Positions 1-8,702 of a stretch of DNA of 18,148 nucleotides are shown here, one piece after another. The notes beneath the pieces were generated by a model. It ran no database searches and was not told where the DNA came from. It was given only the letters and a program-made list of their open reading frames with translations. The first letter of the stretch is position 1. The number at the start of each line of letters is the position of its first letter. Position numbers and translations under genes: made by a program. This stretch comes from Fragilaria radians. Lineage: Eukaryota > Bacillariophyta > Fragilariophyceae > Fragilariales > Fragilariaceae. The stretch spans positions 1 to 18,148 of the forward strand of contig CAAAJI010000902.1 of NCBI GenBank assembly GCA_900642245.1. Reading direction: 5' to 3'.

Positions 1-1193
1 ACACAACTTTGGTGGATAGACAGACAAATATTCACTCACGGAACATTTTGGACGACAGACAGACGGACAAAACAAAATTCCCTTTTATTATTTCACCTTT
101 TATGGAATTCGGAATCTTGACGTAATTTGACCTAAATCAGTAGAAACTGACATACTCAAATACGTATCTCGTATATTTGTACTTGAAACGTATGATGCAA
201 ATTCTCAGCGTGTACTCGCTCGGAAAGCATTGACTTACTACAACCAACTGATCTGATTGATAGTCTTTGTATACAATTTATTTTGCGCTCAAAATAGTTT
301 CAACATTTTGGCAATTGTTACCTGATTATTACAGCGTCTTTAAGATTTGATTAATCATATTTTATGTTACATTAAAAATCTCTAATCACAGAATGTCGAA
401 ACACATTATATTTTGAATGAGAATCGAAGAAATGCGCCAATTTGATTGTGATATAGGATTATTTTCTGTCTGTAATATTCACCGCAACATCCTTATTCAA
501 AACATCAATAGCTTGAGATGCAAATGTCAGGACAAGGATATTGTGGAAATACCGCACGGTAGGGAAGGGATAAATATTTGACAAAACAGCACCAACAAGC
601 AACAGGAGTCAGTGAAAAAGAGGAGTCGTATACCAATACTACTAAGGATCAGTGAAGCAAGCCTCAGGTGATAAAACAACGATTTTTTGTTATCAATCAG
701 ATTTAGGAGAAATAGGCATATGACAACAACATTTATAAAAACACCACAACTCCAAGTGTACAAATCTATACAACTATACACAACTCAACCAATTGAGAAG
801 TAGAATTCACAGGGAGCTGCTGGGTCTGATAAAAAGTATACAAATTACAGGACAGCACTATCAATTCATAGAAGTAAAGATCAAAGATGAAAAGTATTTT
901 CTAAAGATTCTGACCTCTTTTTCGGCTAGTAACTCCTGCATTGTTTTGGTTATCAGCCAGGTTATGAGGAAGGTCATTTTTGCCACACACTGACGATCTT
1001 GGATTCGAAAACTCGTAGAATTCGTTAAACATTACTGGAAACTTTTCATACATGATCCCTTACGACAATTGTCGTGTGGTCGTGGTACAAACTTCACGAA
1101 AGGTATTCGCCCTTCCTTGATCAACAACGTCTAATTCTACTTTTCACACAACTTAAGCGCCTTGGAAATCCAAAGCTAACGAAAATGATTTGG
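1..1193. other. Non-coding stretch upstream of protease copy 1
   Basis: No convincing gene is seen on either strand. The short open frames here have no recognisable motif and no consistent composition. The stretch is AT-rich, with a few GACAGACA-like short repeats in the first 75 bases. It must hold the promoter of the protease starting at 1194, but no clear TATA box lies in the last 120 bases before that start, unlike the other three copies. Confidence 0.6.
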
Positions 1194-2225
1194 ATGAATT
1201 ATGCATCCATCGCATTGGCCATGGCATGTGCCTTTCTCTCTCTTGATGTCGTTGTTTCCTCACCTCTTCAGGTCCAGAGTGAAGTGACAACAGAGTCTCA
1301 GAGTGATGACAGAGATTTGAAGAATCGTATCATTGGAGGGACGATTGCTAATGCCCAACGCTATCCTTATTATACATATTTAAGTGTTACTTTCAAATCT
1401 GGCTCATCCTCGTTTTGCGGAGGATCTTTGGTGAATCCAGATGTTGTTTTGACGGCAGCTCATTGTATTGACCCCAGCGCTAATGATCCAATCATAAAAA
1501 TCAGAGCTCTCGTAAATTACACTCGAACTGGCTCGCTAACAGGTTTCGAACATTCTCGATCAGGAATTTCGTACATCAAACACCAGAATTATGACAAGAC
1601 CAGAATCTTAAATGATGTCGGTCTAGTCTACCTTGACTCACCAGTCAATGCAGTGAGACCAGTAAGCCTCAATGATAATGGCAATTCGCCTTCTGTTGGT
1701 TCTCCATTAACTGTCTTTGGTCACGGACGTATTTCCAACGCAGCGGCATCTCAGTTTCCTCAATACTTGATGGAGGTGACGGTTCCTGTTGTTTCCTTTC
1801 AAGATTGTAATGACCAGAATTCCTATGGGGGATGGATTGTGGAACAAGCCATGATTTGTGCCGGTGCTTCCTCAGGCGGAAAAGGTGTGTGCAACGGAGA
1901 TTCTGGAGGTCCCTTGATCATCCGCGGTAATTCAGCCACACAAGACTTACAAGTGGGTATTGCTTCGTTCGTTAGCAGCAAAGGCTGTTCTATTGTCAAC
2001 TATCCCAGCGTGTTTACCAGAGTGTCAACTTATAAGCAGTGGGTTCGAGATCTGATTTGTCTCTACAGTAAAGTGAAGCCAGCATCTTGCTCAAATGTCG
2101 CTAAACCAACTCCCGCGCCTACAAGAACAAGGCCGCCTACACCAGAGCCCACAGAAGCACCAATCGCTGCAAATTCTCCCTCATTCGGACAATCTCCTTC
2201 CTATGGTTCTCCCTCGTTTAGTTGA
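1194..2225 (+). CDS. Secreted S1 (chymotrypsin-fold) serine protease, copy 1, elastase-like pocket
   Basis: The 343-residue product is a chymotrypsin-family serine endopeptidase, probably secreted as a zymogen. The start at 1194 (MNYASIAL) is chosen because copy 4 begins MNYASIAF. In-frame ATGs at 1185 and 1074 exist, but the latter would bury the signal peptide. Residues 1-22 form the signal peptide. The activation site is R45|IIGG. The triad is His90 (TAAHC), Asp141 (LNDVGLVYLD) and Ser237 (GDSGGP). Paired cysteines match the usual 42-58, 168-182 and 191-220 bonds, with an extra pair after the domain (DLIC...ASCS). An NYT sequon is present. Aligned to trypsin, position 189 is Gly, 190 Val, 216 Val and 226 Ser, so cleavage after small aliphatic residues is inferred. 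Residues from about 303 form a short PT-rich tail ending in SPSFGQSPSYGSPSFS, without the basic segment of the other copies. This is the only copy on the + strand. Confidence 0.93.
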   Translation: MNYASIALAMACAFLSLDVVVSSPLQVQSEVTTESQSDDRDLKNRIIGGTIANAQRYPYYTYLSVTFKSGSSSFCGGSLVNPDVVLTAAHCIDPSANDPIIKIRALVNYTRTGSLTGFEHSRSGISYIKHQNYDKTRILNDVGLVYLDSPVNAVRPVSLNDNGNSPSVGSPLTVFGHGRISNAAASQFPQYLMEVTVPVVSFQDCNDQNSYGGWIVEQAMICAGASSGGKGVCNGDSGGPLIIRGNSATQDLQVGIASFVSSKGCSIVNYPSVFTRVSTYKQWVRDLICLYSKVKPASCSNVAKPTPAPTRTRPPTPEPTEAPIAANSPSFGQSPSYGSPSFS

Positions 2226-3112
2226 AATGGTTATAGATTTGGCTTATCCAATACTACTGTGTGAGAGATTGCATTGTCGTCGTACAACGGAATCTTTGAT
2301 TCAGATAAAATATATAAAAAATAAGATTTGAAATTCTTGCTTCATAGAATTCATAGAGGAGACCCAAACCAATGTTTTATAACGTCTGAATGATCAAAGA
2401 CTTATCATCTTATTTACATTCCATTTAGGTATCCGTGGATTTCAATCAATGCTTCCATGTTGGAATTCTGTGGTTCTGCCCTACATCTGATTTCGTATCC
2501 AATCATTTTGTGAAGGCCTACCAAAGTAAAGTGATGCTTTACGAAAGATCTCAATTGAAGGCCAGGGCAAATACTTGGAAAATTTACTGATTAAATGAAT
2601 TTGCTGGAATTGAATTAGAGTTTGAGGCAGGAAGCAATTTTATATGAGTGATATCAATCATACATGCCATAACATATGCATTAAAGCAGTTCGCTTAATT
2701 TGAACATATCATAATCTTTTGTGGATTCAAGAACTGGTGCTAGCTTATTGGTAAATGCAGAAATTTCTGTGTTCAGCATTCAGGAAACTTTTTTCTTACT
2801 CCATGTAAACAATACTATTGGAAAAGGACAAATTAGGTTGCAAAGAAGGTAAAGCAAGATCTAGTCTTGATTTTCCCATTTCAGTGCTCTAAAATACCAC
2901 GCCAATGCAATGCTTTGTAACAAGTACTCTGGTATGAGTGTTTGCTGTGAATCTTAAGGAGCAAAAAGAATTTATGAACTAATGATGAAAACGTTAATAA
3001 TTCTTGCACAATGATGTTGAACTTGATTTCCTTCATCAAGTACCAAGAATTGGAGAATATAGTCCAATCAGATTAGTTTCCTGTCGTCCGAGTCTTCGGA
3101 TTCGTCCAATAA
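2226..3112. other. Non-coding stretch after protease copy 1
   Basis: No gene is supported. The first ~100 bases are probably the 3' UTR of protease copy 1. A small inverted repeat (GTAAAG, 5-base loop, CTTTAC) lies near 2525-2541. Any upstream exon of the broken gene that follows would have to lie here, but none is recognisable. A T-rich TGTTTTAG ending at 3125 could serve as a 3' splice site. Confidence 0.5.
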
Positions 3113-3199
3113 CATAATGTTTTAGTTGCCGCGTCCGAACAAGACGATGATGATGACGACGACGATGAATGGTATGATACATCAAATATAAGTAAGGCA

Positions 3200-3711
3200 A
3201 TGGAATTAGATGTAGAAGGAGTAGAACAAACCATGGATGGTCGTAGGAGTCTATCTATTGTTCCACAAAAATCTCCGTCCGTACCCAAACTTGGTGGTGG
3301 ACATGGTGAAAATTGGTATGGACATCCGATTTCATCCGAACTGCTGGTGAGATTCGTTGTTTTGATGTCCCACAACGAAGTTTGGACGAATTCGTACAAT
3401 ACTTACAACAATATCGTGGTAAACATGAACGCTTTGTCGATCCTCAGGTAACCTTTTCTCATGTGGCACGATTGTCCTTTCGGACCAAACGTGATATTGC
3501 ACTATATCTCTTGAACTATGTCGGACGGGATTGTTCCTATCAAGAATTACGAAAGAATTGTCAAACATTTGCTGCTGATTTGTGTGCCTTTTTGGCTGGT
3601 AAGAAGTATGTCGATCCCTTTCATCCCATTGTGCAAATCGAGTATCGCAATCGTGCCTATCAATTTCTGCATGAGTCCAATATGTATACGAAAAGTACGC
3701 CGAAACGATAA
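3200..3711 (+). pseudogene. Frame-disrupted gene with NCQTF motif, possible LRAT/NlpC-P60-like hydrolase
   Basis: Two adjoining + strand frames each look protein-coding but do not join. The upstream frame is open from 3113, with its first ATG at 3200 (MELDVEGVEQTMDG). It carries an eight-Asp run just before that ATG and reads GGGHGENWYGHPI around 3290-3333. The downstream frame, open after a stop at 3307, reads IRTAGEIRCFDVPQRSLDEF onward and ends at 3711. It contains KNCQTFAADLCAFLAGKK, like the catalytic-Cys segment (NCxxF) of LRAT and NlpC/P60-type papain-like proteins. That family call is tentative. The break could be a one-base loss, a sequencing or assembly error, or a short intron. The only frame-preserving GT-AG interval I found is 3281-3351 (71 nt), with a poor donor and no pyrimidine tract, and it would remove the HGENWYG segment. 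Start and N-terminus are uncertain. Confidence 0.5.
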
Positions 3712-3974
3712 TTTGAAGTTTTGGTTCCCTTCGATACTATAGGGCAAAATAGTCTCTACAGTTTGTCCTTGAAATTAAACTTCACCTTTTCGTATATCAC
3801 ATGTATAATATGATTGTAAACCCTTTATCGAATCAATGTTGTACAAACGAAAAAAATCTAGTTTTAGCTAATTGTAAATATCTTAATTCAAGATTCTATG
3901 ATTGCACGACCGAAATGAATCTTCCTCTCATGGTATTCTATTTTCAACACTACCAAGTATTTCTAATAAATAGT

Positions 3975-5084
3975 TTATGAAACAAAGGGAGCTTGTACCA
4001 ATGAAGGAGGATTCACTGGTGCGCTGGGAATGATTGGTGATTCTGTTGGTTGTAATGTAGGTTCTAGAGTCGGTGGTTTTGTCCGTCGTTTCTTTTTAGT
4101 AGGATCCCGAGTTGGTCGAGATGTAGGCCTAGGTTTTCGAGTTGGTGGCTTCATGACCACAGGCATCATGGGGGATGGCTTTGCACTGGTTGGTTGAGCA
4201 CCATTCGAACAAGACGTTGGCTTGAAATTACTGTATTGACAAATCATATCTTGTATCCACAGTTTGTAAGTTGATACTCTAGTAAAGACACTGGGATAAT
4301 TGACAATCGAACATCCCTTGTCACTTCCAAACGAAACAATACCAACCTGTAGGTCCTGTGTGGCTGACTTACCACGGATAATCCATGGTCCACCAGAATC
4401 ACCATTGCAACTACCTTTTCCACCGGTAGAAGCACCAGCACAAATCATGGATTGATTGACAATTGTTCCTCGATAGGAATTCTTATCATTACAATCTTGA
4501 AATGATACGACAGGAACGGAAACCTCCATCAAGTATTTAGCAAACTGAGATGTCGTTACTGTGTTGGACATGAGACCGTGACCAATCACAGTTACTGGAT
4601 CACCCACAGAAGGTATATTACCATTATCATTTAGATTGACAGGTGTCACAGCATCGACTGGTGAATCCAGAAAGATTATACCGATATCATTCACAAGTCT
4701 GATATTGTCAAATTTTGTATGTTGATAATGTGTCATCCCAAATCGATAATGTTCAAAGCCTGTTAGGAGTCCTGTGACGGCCTTACTTCGTGTGTAATTC
4801 ACAAGAGCATCAATCTGAGCAATGGGATCTAACGAATCTGCATCAAGGCAATGAGCCGCAGTCAATACGACATCTGGATGTATTAAAGATCCACCACAAT
4901 AGAAGGATGTGCCTGATTGGTAATATATTGTTAAAAGTGTGAAGTATGGATATCGTTTGGCATTGGCAATGGTCCCTCCAATGATACGATTCTTCAAATC
5001 TCGATTATCACTAGGGAGAGAGGAAGACGTCACAGTGTCTAGAGACGTAAATGCACATGCCATGATGAAGGCAACATATTTCAT
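3975..5084 (-). CDS. Secreted S1 (chymotrypsin-fold) serine protease, copy 2
   Basis: The 369-residue product is a chymotrypsin-family endopeptidase. Residues 1-22 (MKYVAFIMACAFTSLD...) are a signal peptide. Activation is at R33|IIGG. The triad is His78, Asp133 (VNDIGIIFLD) and Ser230. The specificity positions read Gly189, Ser190, Gly216 and Ser226, so a trypsin-like Arg/Lys preference is not expected. An NYT sequon sits near residue 97. The catalytic-Ser loop reads GGPWII where the others have GGPLII. From about residue 296 there is a Pro-Thr-Lys-Arg tail with KPPTRKPRPTSRPT and a TKKKRRTK basic cluster, ending QAPFVS and lacking the FPIFN end of copies 3 and 4. This is the most divergent copy in the middle of the domain (SNTVTTSQFAKYL). 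The start is well placed 37 bases from a TATA box. It converges with the broken gene at 3200-3711. Confidence 0.93.
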   Translation of the reverse strand: MKYVAFIMACAFTSLDTVTSSSLPSDNRDLKNRIIGGTIANAKRYPYFTLLTIYYQSGTSFYCGGSLIHPDVVLTAAHCLDADSLDPIAQIDALVNYTRSKAVTGLLTGFEHYRFGMTHYQHTKFDNIRLVNDIGIIFLDSPVDAVTPVNLNDNGNIPSVGDPVTVIGHGLMSNTVTTSQFAKYLMEVSVPVVSFQDCNDKNSYRGTIVNQSMICAGASTGGKGSCNGDSGGPWIIRGKSATQDLQVGIVSFGSDKGCSIVNYPSVFTRVSTYKLWIQDMICQYSNFKPTSCSNGAQPTSAKPSPMMPVVMKPPTRKPRPTSRPTRDPTKKKRRTKPPTLEPTLQPTESPIIPSAPVNPPSLVQAPFVS

Positions 5085-5120
5085 CTGTCAATTTTGATAC
5101 TCTTGTCAGCTTTAACGGAG

Positions 5121-5127
5121 TTTTATA
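5121..5127 (-). promoter_or_regulatory. TATA box of protease copy 2
   Basis: On the - strand CTATAAAACTCC lies 37 bases upstream of the ATG at 5084. A normal 25-30 base spacing to the transcription start would leave a 5' UTR of only about 10 bases. This is inferred from the motif and its position alone. Confidence 0.5.
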
Positions 5128-5966
5128 GTTGCCTATAAATGAATCATTTAGCTTTGCTAGATGTGTGAATGGAATGACATAAAAGAGGCCTTTCTTCTCT
5201 GGTTTGGGGGTGTTTTTTGTCACGACTGGTTGGGATGAAAAAGTTCCTTGTAATTTTTTTTAGTCGTTGTTTGTTTCGGTGATATGTTTGGAGTAGAGGA
5301 ACTGTGTCGATATGTGGTCATTTGCATTGGACACTTCAATATATCCTTGGAATTAGTTAACTCAGCATTGATGCAACGAGGTAATGCTTTTTTTTGCAAA
5401 GGTAGTAAGTACACCATGGGCTTCAAATAAGCATATTGTTTGATGGTATAAGAGGGAAAGCAAATGGCTTTAGTTGATCCTTTGAAAAATAGTCTAAATC
5501 AAGAGTCAGTTATAAAACTTTATTTGTAGAGTGAGAAATAATAATCAGTCTTAATCATTTTATCCATGATAGCAGTCAGTTATAAAAAATTTATCTAGAA
5601 AGTATGTTCAAAGTGCACAAACCAGGGTGGCAGCAGATTGGAGCGAAAATAAAAGGAAACCAAATAATGATATGTATTGAACATTAGGACATGAATCCCT
5701 TTTGGGAAGCATGTAAAACTCAAATCAATAGAAAAACAGACCAATAGAGGATACCATTGTTTTTGCCTCCAACATTCTATCATTCTAAGGTTACATGCAT
5801 TACGGTTGGCAAATCTGCACATAAAGCTTGGATATACAATCCATTCAGGGCATAGACTTTGCATTCCATTATGAAAACAGAGATTAGAATCTAATCCTTT
5901 CCAGATGAAGAACAAATTGCTACATTACAAAATATTTTTAGGCAAACACATTACACTAATCTTGAT
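5128..5966. other. Non-coding stretch between protease copies 2 and 3
   Basis: No gene is supported. It holds the region upstream of copy 2, the probable 3' UTR of copy 3, and a short direct repeat at 5504-5599. Open frames here have no recognisable motif. Confidence 0.55.
5504..5599. repeat. Pair of short direct repeats with core AGTCAGTTATAAAA
   Basis: The 14-base core AGTCAGTTATAAAA occurs at 5504-5517 and again at 5574-5587, a period of 70 bases. Similarity continues past the core (TTTAT, then TAGA), giving units of about 26 bases. It lies downstream of protease copy 3. Its function is unknown. Confidence 0.7.
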
Positions 5967-7088
5967 TCAATTAAAGATTGGAAAGTTAAAAATGGGAGCT
6001 TGTAAAAATGAAGGAAAACTTACTGGAGCATTGAGATCAAATGGTGCTTTTGTGGGTTCCGGGGTTGGTGACTTTGTTCGTTGTTTCTTTTTAGTTGGGG
6101 CAAGAGTTGGACGGAATGCAGGCTTAGGCTTTCGAGTTGGTGGCTTTGCAATTACAGACACAGTGGTGGGCTTCCTGGTTGGTTGAGACACATCTGAACA
6201 ATACGTTGGCTTTACGTTACTATATTGACAAATCAGATCTTGTATCCACTGTTTGTAATTTGATACTCTGGTGAAGACGCTGGGGTAATTGACAATAGAA
6301 CAGCCTTTGTTGCTACCGAACGAAACAATGCCTACTTGTAAGTCCTGTGTGGCTGAATTACCACGGATGATCAAGGGACCACCGGAATCTCCATTACAAG
6401 TACCTTTTCCGCCAGAGGAAGCACCAACACAAATCATAGATTGATCCACAATATATCCAGCATACGAGTTCTGGTCATTACAATCTTGAAAGGAAACAAC
6501 AGGAATGGAAACTTCCATCAAGTATTGGGGAAACTGAGATATCGCTGCGTTGGAAATTCGTCCGTGACCAAAGACAGTAAGTGGATCACCAACAGAAGGC
6601 ATATCGCCATTTTCATTAAGGTTGATTGGTGTCACTGCATAGACTGGTGAGTCTAGGAAGACTAGACCGATATCATTTACGATTCTGTTACTGTCATAAT
6701 CCCTGTGCTTGATGAACGAAGTTGCAGATCGATAATGTTCAAAACCTGTTAGTTCTTCTAGGATGCCCTTATTTTTCGTGTAATTCACAAAAGCTTCGAT
6801 TTTAATGATACCATCAAAGCCAAAAAAATCTGCGTCAATACAGTGAGCTGCCGTCAAAATAACATCTGGATTCACTAAAGATCCCCCGCAGAAGGATGTC
6901 CCATATATGGAAGTAATCTCTAAAAACGTGTAGTATGGGTATCGCTTTGCATTTGCAATCGACCCACCAATGATTCGACTATTCAATTTTCTTTCGTCGA
7001 CTTCATTTGCAGAAGTAGCTACAAAGGCGATAGAAAGGATTGCATATGCCACGACATATGCAAGCGGGAAATACACCTTACCCTTCAT
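5967..7088 (-). CDS. Secreted S1 (chymotrypsin-fold) serine protease, copy 3
   Basis: The 373-residue product is a chymotrypsin-family endopeptidase. The start at 7088 (MKGKVYFPLAYVVAYA) puts the hydrophobic signal segment at the N-terminus and shares the sequence just before the ATG with copy 2. An upstream in-frame ATG at 7130 would add 14 residues and cannot be excluded. Activation is at the SR|IIGG site. The triad is His82, Asp139 and Ser235. Pocket positions read Gly189, Thr190, Gly216 and Ser226. The usual CAG after the 168-182 disulfide is CVG here. One NYT sequon is present. The tail carries PTRKPKPAFRPTLAPT, then TKKKQRTKSPTPEPT, and ends QAPIFNFPIFN, nearly the same end as copy 4. 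It is the best match to copy 1 across the central GHGRISNAA...QFPQYLMEV segment. Confidence 0.92.
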   Translation of the reverse strand: MKGKVYFPLAYVVAYAILSIAFVATSANEVDERKLNSRIIGGSIANAKRYPYYTFLEITSIYGTSFCGGSLVNPDVILTAAHCIDADFFGFDGIIKIEAFVNYTKNKGILEELTGFEHYRSATSFIKHRDYDSNRIVNDIGLVFLDSPVYAVTPINLNENGDMPSVGDPLTVFGHGRISNAAISQFPQYLMEVSIPVVSFQDCNDQNSYAGYIVDQSMICVGASSGGKGTCNGDSGGPLIIRGNSATQDLQVGIVSFGSNKGCSIVNYPSVFTRVSNYKQWIQDLICQYSNVKPTYCSDVSQPTRKPTTVSVIAKPPTRKPKPAFRPTLAPTKKKQRTKSPTPEPTKAPFDLNAPVSFPSFLQAPIFNFPIFN

Positions 7089-7206
7089 CTGTGTACCTAG
7101 AAATCGATTTATGTTCCTATTGCAATTCATATTGGTAAACAGAAGTAGTCATTCCCATATCCGCGACTCAGATTATTTTATGTATGAAAAATAATTCAAT
7201 TTGGAT

Positions 7207-7225
7207 TTTGGTCGTTTTGACCAAA
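7207..7225. repeat. Perfect 7-bp inverted repeat in the 5' leader of protease copy 3
   Basis: TTTGGTC, a 5-base loop GTTTT, then GACCAAA. It lies just downstream of the putative TATA box at 7241-7248 on the - strand, so it would be at or near the transcription start of copy 3. It could form an RNA hairpin or be a palindromic protein-binding site. Chance is possible at this size. Confidence 0.5.
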
Positions 7226-7240
7226 GGAAACAGGGAGAGA

Positions 7241-7248
7241 ATTTTATA
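7241..7248 (-). promoter_or_regulatory. Putative TATA box of protease copy 3
   Basis: On the - strand GCTATAAAATTC occurs about 155 bases upstream of the chosen ATG (7088). The motif is good, but the implied leader of about 130 bases is much longer than in copies 2 and 4, so the assignment is weaker. Confidence 0.35.
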
Positions 7249-8702
7249 GCTTCGATTTTTTTTCCTTACATAACGCCTTTACGTTTGCCTCATGTATCCT
7301 TAGCTCATGGTTCAATTCACGGCAGGGTAGACAAGAAGAAGAATCAATAGGACACAGCTTTCTAGGCAAAATCGAATTGGTAGTGATGAAAGCCTGTTTT
7401 GTGACCGCGAATTGCTAGAAAAGATAATCTGTACCTTAAACATGCTGTCATTTAAGTTGGAATCAAGTAGATACATCAAACTAATGTTGAGAATCATTTT
7501 GTGCACCATTGAAGTGGATTCGCAGATATTATGCGAATATTTGCATGCTCCAATGAAATTTGTCAGAACAGGTGCTCTAGACAATGCATGGTTTCAGTGC
7601 GTTTTTTTTGCACATGCACATAACCTTATGTGCAGATTGCAAACGTAATGGGAAAATACCAGAAGGTATCAAGGGAGAGGTATGCCAACCTATCTATGTT
7701 TTGCTAGTCAAAGAGTATTCCGTAAAAGACCCAGTCGCAAAATTTCCAGAAACTATAGAGTGACTTGAAACTATGAAAGATGTTGAAACACGACTTAGGC
7801 TATGCTCTAACTAGAAGTATTGTCTGGTCTGCAGCAAATGCTAACCATATAAATACAAACTGCATCTCATGGATGGAATATTCCAAATGAATACTTTACC
7901 GATCCCAGACCGATTCCGACAGTGATGGATTGACACCATAAGTAAGGAGATCATGGATACTCCACAATAAAGAACAGTAAAATGGCATTGCTATGTGAAA
8001 ATTATGTCATCAATCTTGCTGGTTGCTACAACATAAAGCAGAAACAATAAAAGATCCCGATGATATTCTGACGCTATCAAAAGCTATGACAACTTTCAAG
8101 CTAGCAATGAGTACTAACACTAATGTATAAAGTTGAATTTTGTAACTTATTTCCCAACATAATAATGGAACTTGACATCACCTATGAAAATAAAGGTGTA
8201 ACCAAGAAGATTACTTCAAAGTCAACAAATTTATCCTGAAACTGGGTCAACGATGTACGTTCTTTTAGCGGTGGTATATGGGGGGCTTGAGGTGGTACGA
8301 TGCCAAATCAGAAAGGTTTCTCCTTGGACTAAATGAAATCAAACGGTTGGAAAGTTCTACTCACACATCAATCAGAAACAGGATCTAGACAATTGGGCTC
8401 TTGCCAGGCTGAAAAGACTATTCATTAATTTCTAGAAAATGCTCAAACTCCATACCATTGGACCTGCAATTGATATTGAAATCAAGTTATAAGAATTTAT
8501 CAAGATCATTAATCTGAGATGGCAATTATGATAAGCTCAATGAAGCGAAAATAAGAAGACGATATCATTCACTGCAGTGGAAAGTTAAAAACAGCAAGCG
8601 ATTTGCAAAAAATCGAATTGGTGGACCAATCAAAGTACCGCAGTTTATTGAGAACTAAAATGATACTATTATTTTATGCATTCCCATCAGACTATCCTTG
8701 AT
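7249..8702. other. 1.45-kb gene-free stretch between protease copies 3 and 4
   Basis: No intact gene on either strand. The left end is the far upstream region of copy 3 and the right end is the 3' flank of copy 4. Parts of the + strand around 8196-8400 read in short protein-like pieces broken by stops and frame changes (for example a clean 22-codon run at 8200-8265), which could be a decayed gene or mobile element. No terminal repeats, target duplications or recognisable catalytic motifs were seen. Confidence 0.5.

Noticed and set aside
1074..1193. A 40-residue N-terminal extension of protease copy 1
   Set aside because: It would move the signal peptide inside the protein, and the homologous copy 4 starts at the later ATG.
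3073..3399. Minus-strand frame with a long Ser run opposite the broken gene
   Set aside because: The Ser run is the complement of the Asp-codon repeat on the + strand. The + strand frames have the protein-like content.
8240..8400. Possible copia-type reverse transcriptase remnant
   Set aside because: A faint YGGL-like and RWYD-like resemblance needs frameshifts, and no catalytic YVDD or flanking LTR is seen.
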